Below, in pieces: positions 55,587 to 64,000 of a DNA stretch of 64,000 bases. A program made the position numbers and the translations under genes. Source of the DNA: Shewanella basaltis (GTDB lineage: Bacteria; Pseudomonadota; Gammaproteobacteria; Enterobacterales; Shewanellaceae); assembly GCF_023283885.1 (NCBI RefSeq), contig NZ_JAKILA010000022.1, forward strand, positions 1-64,000, written 5' to 3'. The stretch's first letter is position 1; each line of letters starts with the position of its first letter. The notes beneath the pieces were generated by a model. That model was given only the letters and a program-made list of their open reading frames with translations, searched no databases and was not told the origin of the DNA.

Positions 55587-56477
55587 ATGGATGCTGACAT
55601 GCTTGATTATATTGAACCGGTGTTTCGTCCGCCTTCAGAATGGCAGTCACTTATTTTACAAGTGACAAACGGCTGTAGTTGGAATCAGTGTAGTTTTTGC
55701 GATATGTACACTCAGCCGCAAAAGCAATTTAGAGCCCAGAAATTAGATAAAATTGAGCAGGATATCTTAGCCGCTGCAGCTTCTGGCTACCCATTTAAAC
55801 GTGTCTTTTTGGCCGATGGCGATGCGATGAGTTTGCCGTTTAATCGACTAAAAGCTATTTGCGAACTCATCAATACCCATTTACCTCAAGTCACCCGGAT
55901 TAGCAGTTATTGTTTGCCGCGTAATTTAACAAATAAAACCGTTGCGCAATTAGCTGAGCTAAGGCAATTAGGGTTAGCTATTGTGTATGTTGGCTGCGAA
56001 AGCGGTGATGATGAAGTGCTACAAACAATTCAAAAGGGCGAGACATTTTCTTCTTCATTAGCGGCATTACAAAAAATATCGCAAGCCGGGATTAAATCGT
56101 CGGTGATGATTTTAATGGGGCTGGGAGGCGTTAACTTGTCTGAGCAGCACGCCATCGCCTCGGCAAAATTGATGAATGCCGCTCAACCTGACTATTTATC
56201 AACATTAGTGGTGACATTGCCGTTAGGAACCCAACGCATGGACAGGGCGTTTGGTGGCCAGTTTGTGCTGCCAGATCAACGCGGTTTATTGACAGAGATG
56301 CACACTTTATTGAGTCATTTAAGCTTAAACAGCACGATATTTCGTTCTGATCATGCGTCAAATTATTTAGTGTTAAAAGGGGTTCTCGGTAAAGATAAGC
56401 CCGCATTAATGGCGCAAATCGAACATGCATTACAAGGCATGGTCCCACTACGACAAGAATGGCAGCGGGGATTGTAA
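55587..56477 (+). CDS. Radical SAM protein
   Basis: A 296-residue iron-sulfur enzyme with a variant cluster motif, CSWNQCSFC (Cys-x4-Cys-x2-Cys), instead of the usual Cys-x3-Cys-x2-Cys, close to the N terminus. Further radical SAM signs are FKRVFLADGDAMSLPF, YVGCESGDDEVLQTIQKGETF and SVMILMGLGG. The x4 variant occurs in a subgroup of uncharacterised radical SAM proteins. Reaction unknown. The ATG at 55587 lacks a clear SD. No accessory gene lies beside it. Confidence 0.85.
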   Translation: MDADMLDYIEPVFRPPSEWQSLILQVTNGCSWNQCSFCDMYTQPQKQFRAQKLDKIEQDILAAAASGYPFKRVFLADGDAMSLPFNRLKAICELINTHLPQVTRISSYCLPRNLTNKTVAQLAELRQLGLAIVYVGCESGDDEVLQTIQKGETFSSSLAALQKISQAGIKSSVMILMGLGGVNLSEQHAIASAKLMNAAQPDYLSTLVVTLPLGTQRMDRAFGGQFVLPDQRGLLTEMHTLLSHLSLNSTIFRSDHASNYLVLKGVLGKDKPALMAQIEHALQGMVPLRQEWQRGL

Positions 56478-57070
56478 CGATTGATACTTTCGTAAGTGAT
56501 TGAATATTAGCTGTATATATTAATTTTCTATCGTTATGCTACAAAAAAATTAATGGTATTAGAGGCTCAGAATGAAGCCATTGTCACAAGCTTTACCTTA
56601 GCAAGTTCGCTCGTCGCTGTGGCATTGTTGCCATGGCTAACTCACCTTATGTCAATATGTTGCTACCTAGTGGCGAGTATTTAACTATTACAATTCAATG
56701 CTTTAATCTTTTTTATGTTGCACTTTCTGTATTTAACCAGACAATTTTTGTATTGAATTCTCAGAAAATGTCATGATTGTGTTAATGTAATAACAACACA
56801 GTAAAAATATGGGGTTGAGAAAATATTTCTTGGCTTAAAAACCATTTTTTTAAACAGTGTCTATACTTTTATGTGTCATTGAACTCACAGTCCACTTTGT
56901 TGACCAAGATTATAGGTTATTGAGTTTTGATGATATTTGTGCAGGAATAAAAAAGTAGAGATTTTGCATATAAATTCGTTGCGTATAGGTTAAAAATATC
57001 GTTTACTGCGCATGTTTTTACAAACCTATAAATGCCCTTTATTGCCCAACTAACAGGAGGCACTGGCCTA
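56478..57070. other. Long intergenic region before the decarboxylase gene
   Basis: About 590 bases without a recognised gene. One 47-codon frame (56633-56776, beginning MANSPYVNMLL) has no SD and no family I know; it may be a decayed gene remnant. The rest is strongly AT-rich and holds the promoter and leader of the decarboxylase gene. Confidence 0.4.
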
Positions 57071-58246
57071 ATGAGCCAATTTCAATCGATTGATGTTGCA
57101 GACTATTATGACAAGGACACGTTTGACCGCATTGAGGCATTTGCTAAAGATAAGCCAACGCCGTTTGTAGTCATTGACACCCAAATCATTGCGAAACAAT
57201 ACGATGACATGGTTAATAATTTTCCTTTCGCAAATGTTTACTATGCGGTTAAGGCAAATCCAGCCAAAGAAATTTTAACATTGCTGCGTGACAAAGGTTC
57301 GAACTTTGATATCGCGTCAATATATGAGCTTGAAATGGTGACTTCTATTGGCGTATCGACCGATCGCGTCAGTTACGGTAATACCATTAAAAAGCGCGCA
57401 GATGTGCGTTCTTTTTACGAGCAAGGCGTGCGTATGTTTGCCTCTGACTCAGAAGCCGATTTACGTATGATTGCCGAAGAAGCACCTGGTGCAAAAGTGT
57501 ATGTGCGTATTTTAACTGAAGGCACACACACGGCCGATTGGCCGTTATCACGTAAGTTTGGTTGCCAAAATGAAATGGCTTACGACTTACTGGTATTGGC
57601 AAAAGAGCTTGGGTTACAACCTCATGGTATTTCGTTCCATGTAGGCTCACAGCAACGCGACATTGGCGCGTGGGATTCTGCAATTGGTAAAGTAAAAAGT
57701 ATCTATGACCGTTTAAAAGAAGAACACGGCATTGTACTTAAAATGATAAATCTAGGTGGTGGTTTTCCTGCTAACTACATGGATAAAACCAATGAGCTTG
57801 GTGTGTATGCACAGCAGATTAAACACTTTTTAGAAGAAGATTTTGGTGATGAGTTACCAGAAATCATTTTAGAGCCAGGCCGCTCGTTAATTTCTAATGC
57901 CGGTGTGCTGGTGTCTGAGGTGGTATTGATTTCACGTAAATCACACACAGCTTTAGAGCGTTGGGTATTTACTGATGTGGGTAAGTTCTCTGGTTTGATT
58001 GAAACCATGGATGAAGCAATTAAGTTCCCTATTTATACTGACCGTAAAGGTGAGTTAGATAAGTGTGTTATTGCTGGCCCAACTTGCGACAGTGCAGACA
58101 TTATGTATGAGCACTATAGCTATGGGTTACCAAATGATTTAGCCATTGGCGATCGCATGTATTGGTTAACCGCTGGTGCCTATACCACAACTTATTCAGC
58201 AGTGTGTTTTAATGGTTTCCCACCGTTAAAAGATTATTATTTGTAA
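57071..58246 (+). CDS. Type III PLP-dependent decarboxylase (ornithine/lysine type)
   Basis: A 391-residue alanine-racemase-fold PLP enzyme of the eukaryotic-type ODC / lysine-ornithine decarboxylase group. Motifs: VYYAVKANP with the PLP lysine near residue 60, FDIASIYELEMV, ISFHVGSQQRD, LGGGFPANYM, ILEPGRSLISNAG and the catalytic Cys in GPTCDSADIM. Product is probably putrescine and/or cadaverine. The ATG at 57071 has AGGAGG about 11 bases upstream. A long 590-base leader precedes it. A terminator follows. Confidence 0.88.
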   Translation: MSQFQSIDVADYYDKDTFDRIEAFAKDKPTPFVVIDTQIIAKQYDDMVNNFPFANVYYAVKANPAKEILTLLRDKGSNFDIASIYELEMVTSIGVSTDRVSYGNTIKKRADVRSFYEQGVRMFASDSEADLRMIAEEAPGAKVYVRILTEGTHTADWPLSRKFGCQNEMAYDLLVLAKELGLQPHGISFHVGSQQRDIGAWDSAIGKVKSIYDRLKEEHGIVLKMINLGGGFPANYMDKTNELGVYAQQIKHFLEEDFGDELPEIILEPGRSLISNAGVLVSEVVLISRKSHTALERWVFTDVGKFSGLIETMDEAIKFPIYTDRKGELDKCVIAGPTCDSADIMYEHYSYGLPNDLAIGDRMYWLTAGAYTTTYSAVCFNGFPPLKDYYL

Positions 58247-58264
58247 GCAGATAATAAGCCTGTC

Positions 58265-58291
58265 AAAAAGGACGCTTAGCGTCCTTTTTTG
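58265..58291 (+). terminator. Terminator after decarboxylase gene
   Basis: AAAAAGGACGC and GCGTCCTTTTT form an 11-bp stem with a TTA loop and T-run. Confidence 0.88.
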
Positions 58292-58344
58292 TTTGTAGGC
58301 AATTCATCATTTAACGAATACAACCTGAGTTTGGGTTAGTTAAT

Positions 58345-58358
58345 TTGATGTAAATCAC
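58345..58358 (+). promoter_or_regulatory. CRP/FNR-type site upstream of udp
   Basis: TTGAT-GTAA-ATCAC matches the FNR consensus at nine of ten positions; read as CRP it is TTTGA-N6-TCACG (eight of ten). It is about 230 bases before udp. In E. coli udp is controlled by CRP and CytR, so a CRP role is the more likely reading. Confidence 0.5.
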
Positions 58359-58496
58359 GTTAATGGTTTTCGATTTAGATAAATATTTTGTTGTTTTTAG
58401 CTGCCGTCAACTATGCTCAAGACCATGATTTTTGTGGGTTATGGTCATTTATTGGTAATAATTTAACGAAACAATATTATCTATTATGAATTTATA

Positions 58497-58512
58497 TGTG
58501 ATCAAGTTAACC
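58497..58512 (+). promoter_or_regulatory. Candidate CRP site near udp promoter
   Basis: TGTGA-N6-TAACC has a perfect left CRP half-site and three of five matches on the right. It lies about 75-90 bases before the udp start. Weaker than the upstream site; it may pair with it. Confidence 0.35.
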
Positions 58513-58585
58513 TTATCCTCCTAAAGACTAGGTTAAAGTCTGGGATATAAGAATTTAATATTCAAAAATGAAAGGGGTTTTCAAA

Positions 58586-59341
58586 ATGTCCGATGTATTT
58601 CACTTAGGATTAACTAAAAAAATGTTAGATGGCGCAACGTTAGCAATCGTTCCTGGTGATCCAGAGCGTGTGAAACGTATTGCAGAGCTAATGGAAAATG
58701 CGACGTTTTTAGCGAGCCATCGCGAATACACCAGTTATTTAGCTTATATTGATGGTAAGCCTGTTGTGGTGTGTTCTACAGGTATTGGCGGTCCATCGAC
58801 ATCTATTGCAGTTGAAGAGTTAGCACAGCTGGGTGTGAGAACTTTTTTACGCGTAGGTACTACTGGCGCAATTCAGCCGCATGTTAATGTAGGTGATGTG
58901 ATTGTGACGCAAGCCTCTGTACGCCTAGATGGCGCAAGCCTGCATTTTGCTCCGCTTGAGTTCCCTGCGGCGGCAAACTTTGACTGTACCACTGCGATGG
59001 TTGCTGCTTGCCGTGATGCTGGTGTTGAGCCTCATATTGGTATTACCGCATCTTCTGATACTTTCTATCCTGGCCAAGAGCGTTACGATACCGTTTCTGG
59101 ACGCGTAACACAGCGTTATGTGGGTTCGATGAAAGAGTGGCAGGCAATGGGCGTGCTTAACTATGAAATGGAATCAGCCACATTATTTACCATGTGTGCG
59201 ACTCAAGGTTGGCGTGCAGCCTGCGTTGCGGGCGTCATTGTAAACCGTACTCAGCAAGAAATTCCTGATGAAGCAACAATGAAGAAAACCGAAGTCAGTG
59301 CGGTGTCTATTGTGGTTGCCGCAGCGAAAAAGCTGCTTTAA
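58586..59341 (+). CDS. udp: Uridine phosphorylase
   Basis: A 251-residue nucleoside phosphorylase (uridine + Pi to uracil + ribose-1-phosphate). [32 protein letters not shown] starts the family pattern; [35 protein letters not shown] and [14 protein letters not shown] follow. The ATG at 58586 has AAAGGGG eight bases upstream; an ATG at 58568 overlaps that SD and is unlikely. It is convergent with the tsx-type gene across a shared terminator, forming a nucleoside uptake and cleavage pair. Confidence 0.96.
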   Translation: MSDVFHLGLTKKMLDGATLAIVPGDPERVKRIAELMENATFLASHREYTSYLAYIDGKPVVVCSTGIGGPSTSIAVEELAQLGVRTFLRVGTTGAIQPHVNVGDVIVTQASVRLDGASLHFAPLEFPAAANFDCTTAMVAACRDAGVEPHIGITASSDTFYPGQERYDTVSGRVTQRYVGSMKEWQAMGVLNYEMESATLFTMCATQGWRAACVAGVIVNRTQQEIPDEATMKKTEVSAVSIVVAAAKKLL

Positions 59342-59371
59342 TTTATTTTAACGATGTGATTAAAAACCACT

Positions 59372-59397
59372 AAAAAAGGTGCCTCGGCACCTTTTTT
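59372..59397. terminator. Bidirectional terminator between udp and tsx-type gene
   Basis: AAAAAAGGTGC and GCACCTTTTTT form a strong stem with a CTCG loop and A/T runs on both sides, between convergent genes. Confidence 0.9.
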
Positions 59398-59417
59398 GTT
59401 GTCTCATTTTTGCCAAT

Positions 59418-60170
59418 TTAGAAGTGGTACTGGGCAATAATAGAGTAAGTGTTTTGGTCAACGCCATTCACACCGTACTTGCTTTGCCAGTAATCGTACT
59501 CAAAACCCACTAGCAATTGATTTTGCTTATGATCGCCAAATAAGCTTTTGCCTAAATCGTATTTAATTTGTGGGTTAAAGTGTAGGTTTTCATCGTAGTT
59601 ATTGTTGTTGGCAATAAATACCCAATCAATAAATCCGTCAATAATGATATTGGCATCGCCGATAGGCATGTCGATTCTAAAGACAGGGGTAAACTGCCAA
59701 CCATCGCTAATGTTGCCATTACTGATGGCATCACGGCGATACGTGTTCAGTTGCAAGTAACTGAAAAATGGAATATCAAAATCTAACCCGACACCGTACA
59801 ACATGCTTTCTACAGGGCCATCGCCGTGTTCGTACGTTAAAGCAAAAGACATATCCTTAATTGCGCCAAACTCTACAGGCTGTCCGAAAATTTTACTGGC
59901 ACTAAAACGTGGTGAAAGTTCACCATAATGGCTGTTATCGTCACCGCCATTATTACCATTAAAGTTGATAAAATCGTGAAACGCGAACCAATCACCGTAG
60001 GTCCAAGCGCCAGCGGTTTCTAGTGTGATTGTGGTTTGTCTTTCTGATGGGGCTAGATCGTAGTTTTCGCCGTGCAAGACAGTTGCGCTGGCATCCCACC
60101 ATTGAATCGCATCATTTGCCAACAGGTTAGGTGACAGCACTAGCGTGGCTAAAAGGCAGATTTTTTTCAT
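59418..60170 (-). CDS. Tsx/OmpK family nucleoside-specific outer-membrane channel
   Basis: A 250-residue barrel: signal peptide (cleavage near NLLAND), IQWWDASATVLHGENYDLAPSERQTTITLETAGAWTYGDWFAFHDF, which is the Tsx/OmpK hallmark region, then strands ending in IIAQYHF. It should let nucleosides through the outer membrane; the place beside udp supports this. ORF ends in Phe, as expected for barrels. The upstream region on its own side has no clear CRP site. Confidence 0.9.
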   Translation of the reverse strand: MKKICLLATLVLSPNLLANDAIQWWDASATVLHGENYDLAPSERQTTITLETAGAWTYGDWFAFHDFINFNGNNGGDDNSHYGELSPRFSASKIFGQPVEFGAIKDMSFALTYEHGDGPVESMLYGVGLDFDIPFFSYLQLNTYRRDAISNGNISDGWQFTPVFRIDMPIGDANIIIDGFIDWVFIANNNNYDENLHFNPQIKYDLGKSLFGDHKQNQLLVGFEYDYWQSKYGVNGVDQNTYSIIAQYHF

Positions 60171-60537
60171 TTTTTTCCCGGTTTGTAAAATGGCAATGAC
60201 GCCATAATGATGATCAATTTGGTTTAATCGAGTCAGTTGCTACAACGACATTATTCCCAATCGTGCACAATGGGGCGCAATATATTCAAAAATGCCAACT
60301 AACACAATTAAAACGCAAAAAGATCTGCGATATTGCAACGTTTTGTGGCTAAAAAAATCAAACTTTACACTTTTAGCGGTAGCGATGTGATATGAAGCAT
60401 TGGACTAAATGATTGATGCTGTTATGTTAATGGCTATTAAGTTGATGGGGTATCATTAGCTTGACATAATATGTCGCATTTCGATAGCCGAGCTGATATA
60501 GTCAATATGTACATGCTCTTTTGAAAGGGGAGGATTT
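60171..60537. other. Intergenic region between divergent tsx- and nfeD-type genes
   Basis: About 365 bases. TTGACA at 60461-60466 looks like a -35 but no good -10 sits 17 bases on; TATAGT at 60497-60502 is a possible -10 for the nfeD operon with a poor -35. No small frame, RNA or operator stands out. Confidence 0.35.
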
Positions 60538-60999
60538 ATGGAGCTTTCTAATCCGATTACTGTCTGGCTCGTGCTTGGTTTGTTATTAATGATATCGGAA
60601 GTCATTGTTCCCGGTGGGATTGTCATTTTACTTGGCGCAGCCTGTGTTATTGTCGCATCATCATTGGCGCTGGGTATTATTGAAGGATTTGTTCAAAGCA
60701 TGACGCTATGGTTTATGACATCTATGGTGTTGTTGCTTAGTTTTCGTCATGTGACACAACGTCTTGTTGGCGGAGATGCGCATGTTGCCAACACAGATGA
60801 AGAAGTCGATTTATATAATCAGATAGCCACAGTTAAAGAGGCGATAGGGCCAGGGCAACAAACAGGACGGATTCATTGTCTTGGCACTGATTGGACCGCT
60901 CTGGGTGACGGTACAGAAATTAAAGTGGGTACCAAAGTCAGAATTATATGCCGCGATAATATTGGGTTTGTTGTTGAACCAGTGATTGACTCTGTATAG
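60538..60999 (+). CDS. NfeD family membrane protein
   Basis: A 153-residue short NfeD protein: two or three membrane helices in the first 75 residues (WLVLGLLLMISEVIVPGGIVILLGAACVIVA) and an OB-fold C-terminal domain from about 95 (IATVKEAIGPGQQTGRIHCLGTDWTALGDGTEIKVGTKVRII). NfeD proteins are thought to assist SPFH (flotillin-like) proteins, and two such genes follow in the same direction 38 bases later. It lacks the ClpP-like protease domain of long NfeD. Confidence 0.9.
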   Translation: MELSNPITVWLVLGLLLMISEVIVPGGIVILLGAACVIVASSLALGIIEGFVQSMTLWFMTSMVLLLSFRHVTQRLVGGDAHVANTDEEVDLYNQIATVKEAIGPGQQTGRIHCLGTDWTALGDGTEIKVGTKVRIICRDNIGFVVEPVIDSV

Positions 61000-61037
61000 G
61001 CGTTAGGGATTTGTAACATTACAAAAAGGAAGTGAAT

Positions 61038-61967
61038 ATGTTTGTGTTAACCATCGCATTTTTATTTGTTATTTTCATTTTATACAAGCTGATGCTAATC
61101 GTGCCCATGCGAGAAGTGCATGTGATTGAACGTTTAGGTAAGTTTCGTACTGTGTTGTCTCCAGGGTTTCATTTTTTAGTGCCTTTTGTGGATCGTGTGG
61201 CTTACCGACACGATACTCGCGAGGAAGTATTAGATGTGCCCCCGCAAAGCTGTATTTCCAAAGATAATACCCAATTAGAAGTTGATGGCCTTGTGTATCT
61301 TAAAGTGATGGACGGCAAATTGGCGAGCTACGGCATTGAAAACTATCGCCGCGCTGCGGTTAATCTTGCGCAAACGACCATGCGATCTGAAATCGGTAAA
61401 TTAACGTTATCGCAAACGTTTTCGGAGCGTGACAGTTTAAACGAGTCGATAGTGCGTGAGATTGATAAAGCTTCAGATCCATGGGGTATTAAGGTATTAC
61501 GTTACGAGATTAAAAATATTACGCCATCACACAATGTCATTCACACCCTCGAAAAACAAATGGAAGCTGAGCGTCGTAAACGTGCCGAAATCACTTTAGC
61601 CAATGCTGAAAAAGCCGCAATGATTAATATGTCGCAAGGTGAACGCCAAGAAGCGATTAACCTTTCAGAAGGCCAAAAGCAAAAACGGATTAATGAAGCA
61701 ATTGGTACTGGTCAGGAAATTTCAATCGTGGCGAATGCTAAAGCGCAAGGCATGGAAATGATTTGTAAGGCATTGGCCGTCAATGGTGGTAACGATGCCA
61801 TGAACATGTTGCTAAAAGAGCAGTTTATTGGTCAGGTTGGTAAGATTTTATCTGAGTCTCAAGTGTCTGTTGTTCCTGCTGAAATGGCTAAACTTGAAGG
61901 CTTTTTTGAAGGCATGGAGCAAGTGACTCATGCTGTCAGTCATTCAACAGCGAAAGGAGCACGCTAA
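61038..61967 (+). CDS. SPFH domain protein 1 (paraslipin/QmcA-like)
   Basis: A 309-residue protein: N-terminal membrane helix (about 1-22), SPFH/band-7 domain (VPMREVHVIERLGKFRTVLSPGFHFLVPFVDRV, DVPPQSCISKDNTQLEVDGLVYL) and a helical tail with 11-residue repeats (SQGERQEAINL, SEGQKQKRINE). It should assemble into large membrane-associated rings. The ATG at 61038 has AAAGGA seven bases upstream; the GTG at 61032 is less likely. It overlaps the next paralogue by the TAATG junction. Confidence 0.9.
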   Translation: MFVLTIAFLFVIFILYKLMLIVPMREVHVIERLGKFRTVLSPGFHFLVPFVDRVAYRHDTREEVLDVPPQSCISKDNTQLEVDGLVYLKVMDGKLASYGIENYRRAAVNLAQTTMRSEIGKLTLSQTFSERDSLNESIVREIDKASDPWGIKVLRYEIKNITPSHNVIHTLEKQMEAERRKRAEITLANAEKAAMINMSQGERQEAINLSEGQKQKRINEAIGTGQEISIVANAKAQGMEMICKALAVNGGNDAMNMLLKEQFIGQVGKILSESQVSVVPAEMAKLEGFFEGMEQVTHAVSHSTAKGAR

Positions 61968-62905
61968 TGTCGATTAACACAATTGATACTGACTTTATTG
62001 TCATGGTGATATGGGGCGTTATTTTTGCCATTTTTGTGCTTAAACTGTTTCAATCTATACGTTTAGTGCCAACTAAATCTGCTTATATTGTTGAACGTTT
62101 AGGCAAATACCATAGCACCCTAGATGCCGGGTTTCATGCGCTAATCCCTTTTATTGATAAAGTGGCGTACATACATGATTTAAAAGAAGAAACAATCGAT
62201 GTGCCACCGCAAGAGTGTTTTTCTAGTGATGAGGTGAATGTTGAAGTTGACGGGGTGATTTATATTTCGGTTACCGACCCTGTGAAAGCCAGCTATGGTA
62301 TTACTGATTATCGCTACGCGGCAATTCAGTTAGCTCAAACGACGACGCGTTCTGTTATTGGTACACTCGATTTAGACCGCACATTTGAAGAGCGTGACTT
62401 AATTTCAGCCAAAGTGGTGGAAGTGCTAGACGAAGCGGGAGCAATGTGGGGGATTCGAGTTCATCGTTACGAAATTAAAAACATTACCCCACCAGAAACC
62501 GTTAAAAATGCTATGGAAATGCAAGTTAACGCTGAGCGTGAACGGCGCGCTTTACTGGCGAAGAGTGAAGGTGACAAGCAAAGTAAAATTAACCGTTCAG
62601 AAGGGGTGATGGCAGAAACCATTAACCGCTCAGAAGGTGAAATGCAGCGCCGAATAAACGAAGCTGAAGGTAAAGCGCAAGAGATTTTAACCTTGGCCAA
62701 AGCAACCGCAGATTCGATTGAACGTTTGGCGGTGGTGATTTCATCTGAAGGTGGTCAAAGTGCCTTGCGTATGCAACTTGGTGAGCAATATATGAAGCAA
62801 CTTGATGGATTAAGTAAGCAAGACAGCCGAATTGTTTTGCCAGGTAATTTAGTGAACTTTGAATACTGGATGGACAGTATTGGTCTAAAAGACGACAAAA
62901 AATAG
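61967..62905 (+). CDS. SPFH domain protein 2 (paraslipin/QmcA-like)
   Basis: A 312-residue paralogue of the gene before it. Membrane helix at about 11-30, SPFH domain (VPTKSAYIVERLGKYHSTLDAGFHALIPFIDKV, VPPQECFSSDEVNVEVDG), and a more regular hendecad tail: SEGDKQSKINR, SEGVMAETINR, SEGEMQRRINE, AEGKAQEILTL at residues 200-243. The two probably form hetero-oligomers with NfeD. Translation is coupled by the overlapping stop/start. A terminator follows. Confidence 0.9.
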   Translation: MSINTIDTDFIVMVIWGVIFAIFVLKLFQSIRLVPTKSAYIVERLGKYHSTLDAGFHALIPFIDKVAYIHDLKEETIDVPPQECFSSDEVNVEVDGVIYISVTDPVKASYGITDYRYAAIQLAQTTTRSVIGTLDLDRTFEERDLISAKVVEVLDEAGAMWGIRVHRYEIKNITPPETVKNAMEMQVNAERERRALLAKSEGDKQSKINRSEGVMAETINRSEGEMQRRINEAEGKAQEILTLAKATADSIERLAVVISSEGGQSALRMQLGEQYMKQLDGLSKQDSRIVLPGNLVNFEYWMDSIGLKDDKK

Positions 62906-62943
62906 CCGGCGTTAATTTTTACTCGCTGCCATAGGAAGTGCCT

Positions 62944-62972
62944 AAAAGGGTAAGTGATGCTTACCCTTTTTT
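62944..62972 (+). terminator. Terminator after SPFH operon
   Basis: AAAAGGGTAAG and CTTACCCTTTT form an 11-bp stem around TGATG, with T-run. It ends the nfeD-SPFH operon. Confidence 0.88.
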
Positions 62973-63124
62973 ATACTGTCCAGTGAACAAGTTAGTTTTT
63001 ACATACCCTCTAATACCCACTGCGCTTATATCAGACCACAGCGTAGAATACGCTTCGATTGCCTATTTATTGCCTTGCCGTATAAGACAACCCCCTTTTA
63101 AGGCAAGGCGATGTCGCAAACGGA

Positions 63125-64000
63125 TCAGTCTGAGTGGTTGGCCGTACCATTAATCGAAATGGTATCCGTTAGGTGCTCTACAAAAGCTTTAGCGACAGGT
63201 GAAAGTGGTGTGTCGTTGGGGGTGAGGATATTAATGTCGGTAAACCCTGCGCTTAATTCGGGCAGTACGTTAATGAGTTGCTGATTTTCCACCGCATCAA
63301 GGGCAATGACTTGCGGTAAAAGCGTGATGCCGGCACCCCCTAAACAAAAGTGATACAGAGAATTATAGTCACTGCAAATCACCTTGTAATTGGCGCTTAC
63401 GTTTGTTTGCTGAAAGCGCCATTGGTGCTCTAAAGTGCCTTCGGCGTCACGAAAGCCAAGTAATGAGTGATAATGTAAATCGTCAATGGTTTCTATTACG
63501 GATGATTTTTCAAGATACACACTGCTGGCATACATTTTTCGCTCAAATGTCATGAGCTTTTGTTTAGCAATATTCCCTTTACTCACTTCCCCTGCATTGA
63601 TCATGCAGTCTAAATGTAAACGTTTTATGTCTTGGTGCTGCCCAGGTACGATAAAAACTTCTAATTGTACTTGCGGATAGGCATGCACAAAGTGGGCAAT
63701 GTGTTTGTCCATTAGCTTATCAACAAACGGTTGCAGGCCAATTCTGAGCTTTCCTTGTATGTCATCGTGACGATGCTTAAACACCTCACCTGCATGGTTA
63801 AGCTGGCTGACTAATGGGGTAATTTGGGCAAGGTAGCGTTTACCCGATGTGGTCAGTGCCATGACGCGAGTTGTACGGGTAAATAAAGGCGCACCGAGCT
63901 GTTGTTCTAACTCGGCAATGCGGCGGCTTACATGCGCTCTGCGAGTATCGAGTGATTTAGCCGCTTTTGAAAAGCTACCTAATTTCGCGACGGTAATAAA
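63125..64000 (-). CDS. LysR family transcriptional regulator, cut by window edge
   Basis: A partial gene whose 5' end lies beyond the window. Reading upstream of the internal ATG at 63862, the frame continues to the edge with the LysR helix-turn-helix: SFSKAAKSLDTRRAHVSRRIAELEQQLGAPLFTRTTR. The effector domain (from about 63800) has GKLRIGLQPFVDKLM, SLLGFRDAEGTLEHQWRF and GGAGITLLPQVIA. No promoter or target gene is visible; regulators of this type often control a divergent neighbour, which would be outside the window. Confidence 0.88.
   Translation of the reverse strand, partial: FITVAKLGSFSKAAKSLDTRRAHVSRRIAELEQQLGAPLFTRTTRVMALTTSGKRYLAQITPLVSQLNHAGEVFKHRHDDIQGKLRIGLQPFVDKLMDKHIAHFVHAYPQVQLEVFIVPGQHQDIKRLHLDCMINAGEVSKGNIAKQKLMTFERKMYASSVYLEKSSVIETIDDLHYHSLLGFRDAEGTLEHQWRFQQTNVSANYKVICSDYNSLYHFCLGGAGITLLPQVIALDAVENQQLINVLPELSAGFTDINILTPNDTPLSPVAKAFVEHLTDTISINGTANHSD

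Noticed and set aside
56633..56776. 47-codon frame starting MANSPYVNMLL
   Set aside because: No SD, no family recognised and AT-rich composition typical of spacer; kept only as part of the intergenic note.
63125..63862. Complete short LysR-type gene starting at the internal ATG (63862)
   Set aside because: The frame continues upstream to the window edge with the HTH domain, so the ATG is internal and the gene is only cut by the window.

Overview
The window looks like a chromosomal segment of a Shewanella species, probably a low-GC, cold-water type. This is an inference from gene content and from memory of Shewanella loci: an octaheme tetrathionate reductase locus, DUF3373 and TorF-type outer-membrane barrels, PDC-sensor hybrid kinases, GGDEF proteins, an RraB/RapA/CmoM housekeeping set, and a short element with the interspersed-repeat look I associate with this genus. 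I see no rRNA, tRNA, prophage, transposase or CRISPR array.

Layout. 0-3.6 kb: a YhcH-family protein, a patatin-like lipase, a stand-alone Lon substrate-binding domain protein and an RluA-type pseudouridine synthase. 3.7-7.3 kb (minus strand): an apparent anaerobic respiratory operon with a monoheme cytochrome c, a DUF3373 outer-membrane barrel and octaheme tetrathionate reductase, with an FNR/CRP-like site ahead of it. 7.6-15.2 kb: a methionine regulon with metJ diverging from metB-metL, then metF, and MetJ operator arrays at both control regions. A DEDD exonuclease and a VOC-family protein sit between metL and metF, and a TauE/SafE exporter lies just downstream of metJ. 15.3-31.3 kb: mixed housekeeping and envelope genes, including a Na+/alanine symporter, an RcsF-like lipoprotein, a QEGLA metallopeptidase-like protein, a PDC-sensor membrane protein, TorF, HU, a two-receiver response regulator, a TraB/GumN protein, CmoM, a MaoC dehydratase and an MscS channel. 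Two very small genes (a 42-aa lipoprotein and a 41-aa membrane protein) are called here.

31.4-34.9 kb: a zinc-acquisition cluster (periplasmic chaperone-like protein, His/Asp/Glu-rich outer-membrane protein, ZnuA-like binding protein, ZnuB-like permease) with no ATPase gene. 35-45.6 kb: PlsC-type acyltransferase, RraB, a MITE-like element, a REC-CheC regulator paired with a PAS-GGDEF diguanylate cyclase, a crotonase with a FadR-like operator just ahead of its start, a DUF3530 protein, RapA and a PIN-PhoH ATPase. 45.8-55.4 kb: a large hybrid histidine kinase, a zinc metalloprotease, a Hanks-type protein kinase with an unassigned C-terminal half, a small Cys/His-rich protein with an FNR-like site upstream, and thiopurine methyltransferase. 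55.6-64 kb: a radical SAM protein, a type III PLP decarboxylase, the nucleoside pair udp/tsx with CRP-like sites, an NfeD plus two tandem SPFH proteins, and a LysR regulator cut by the window edge.

The groups that appear to work as units are the tetrathionate operon, the MetJ regulon, the zinc cluster, the c-di-GMP/receiver pair, the uridine salvage pair and the NfeD/SPFH membrane-domain operon. The least explained objects are the zinc cluster without an ATPase, the kinase C-terminal domain, the Cys/His-rich protein at 54 kb and the MITE-like element. All functional calls rest on reading sequence motifs without database searches.
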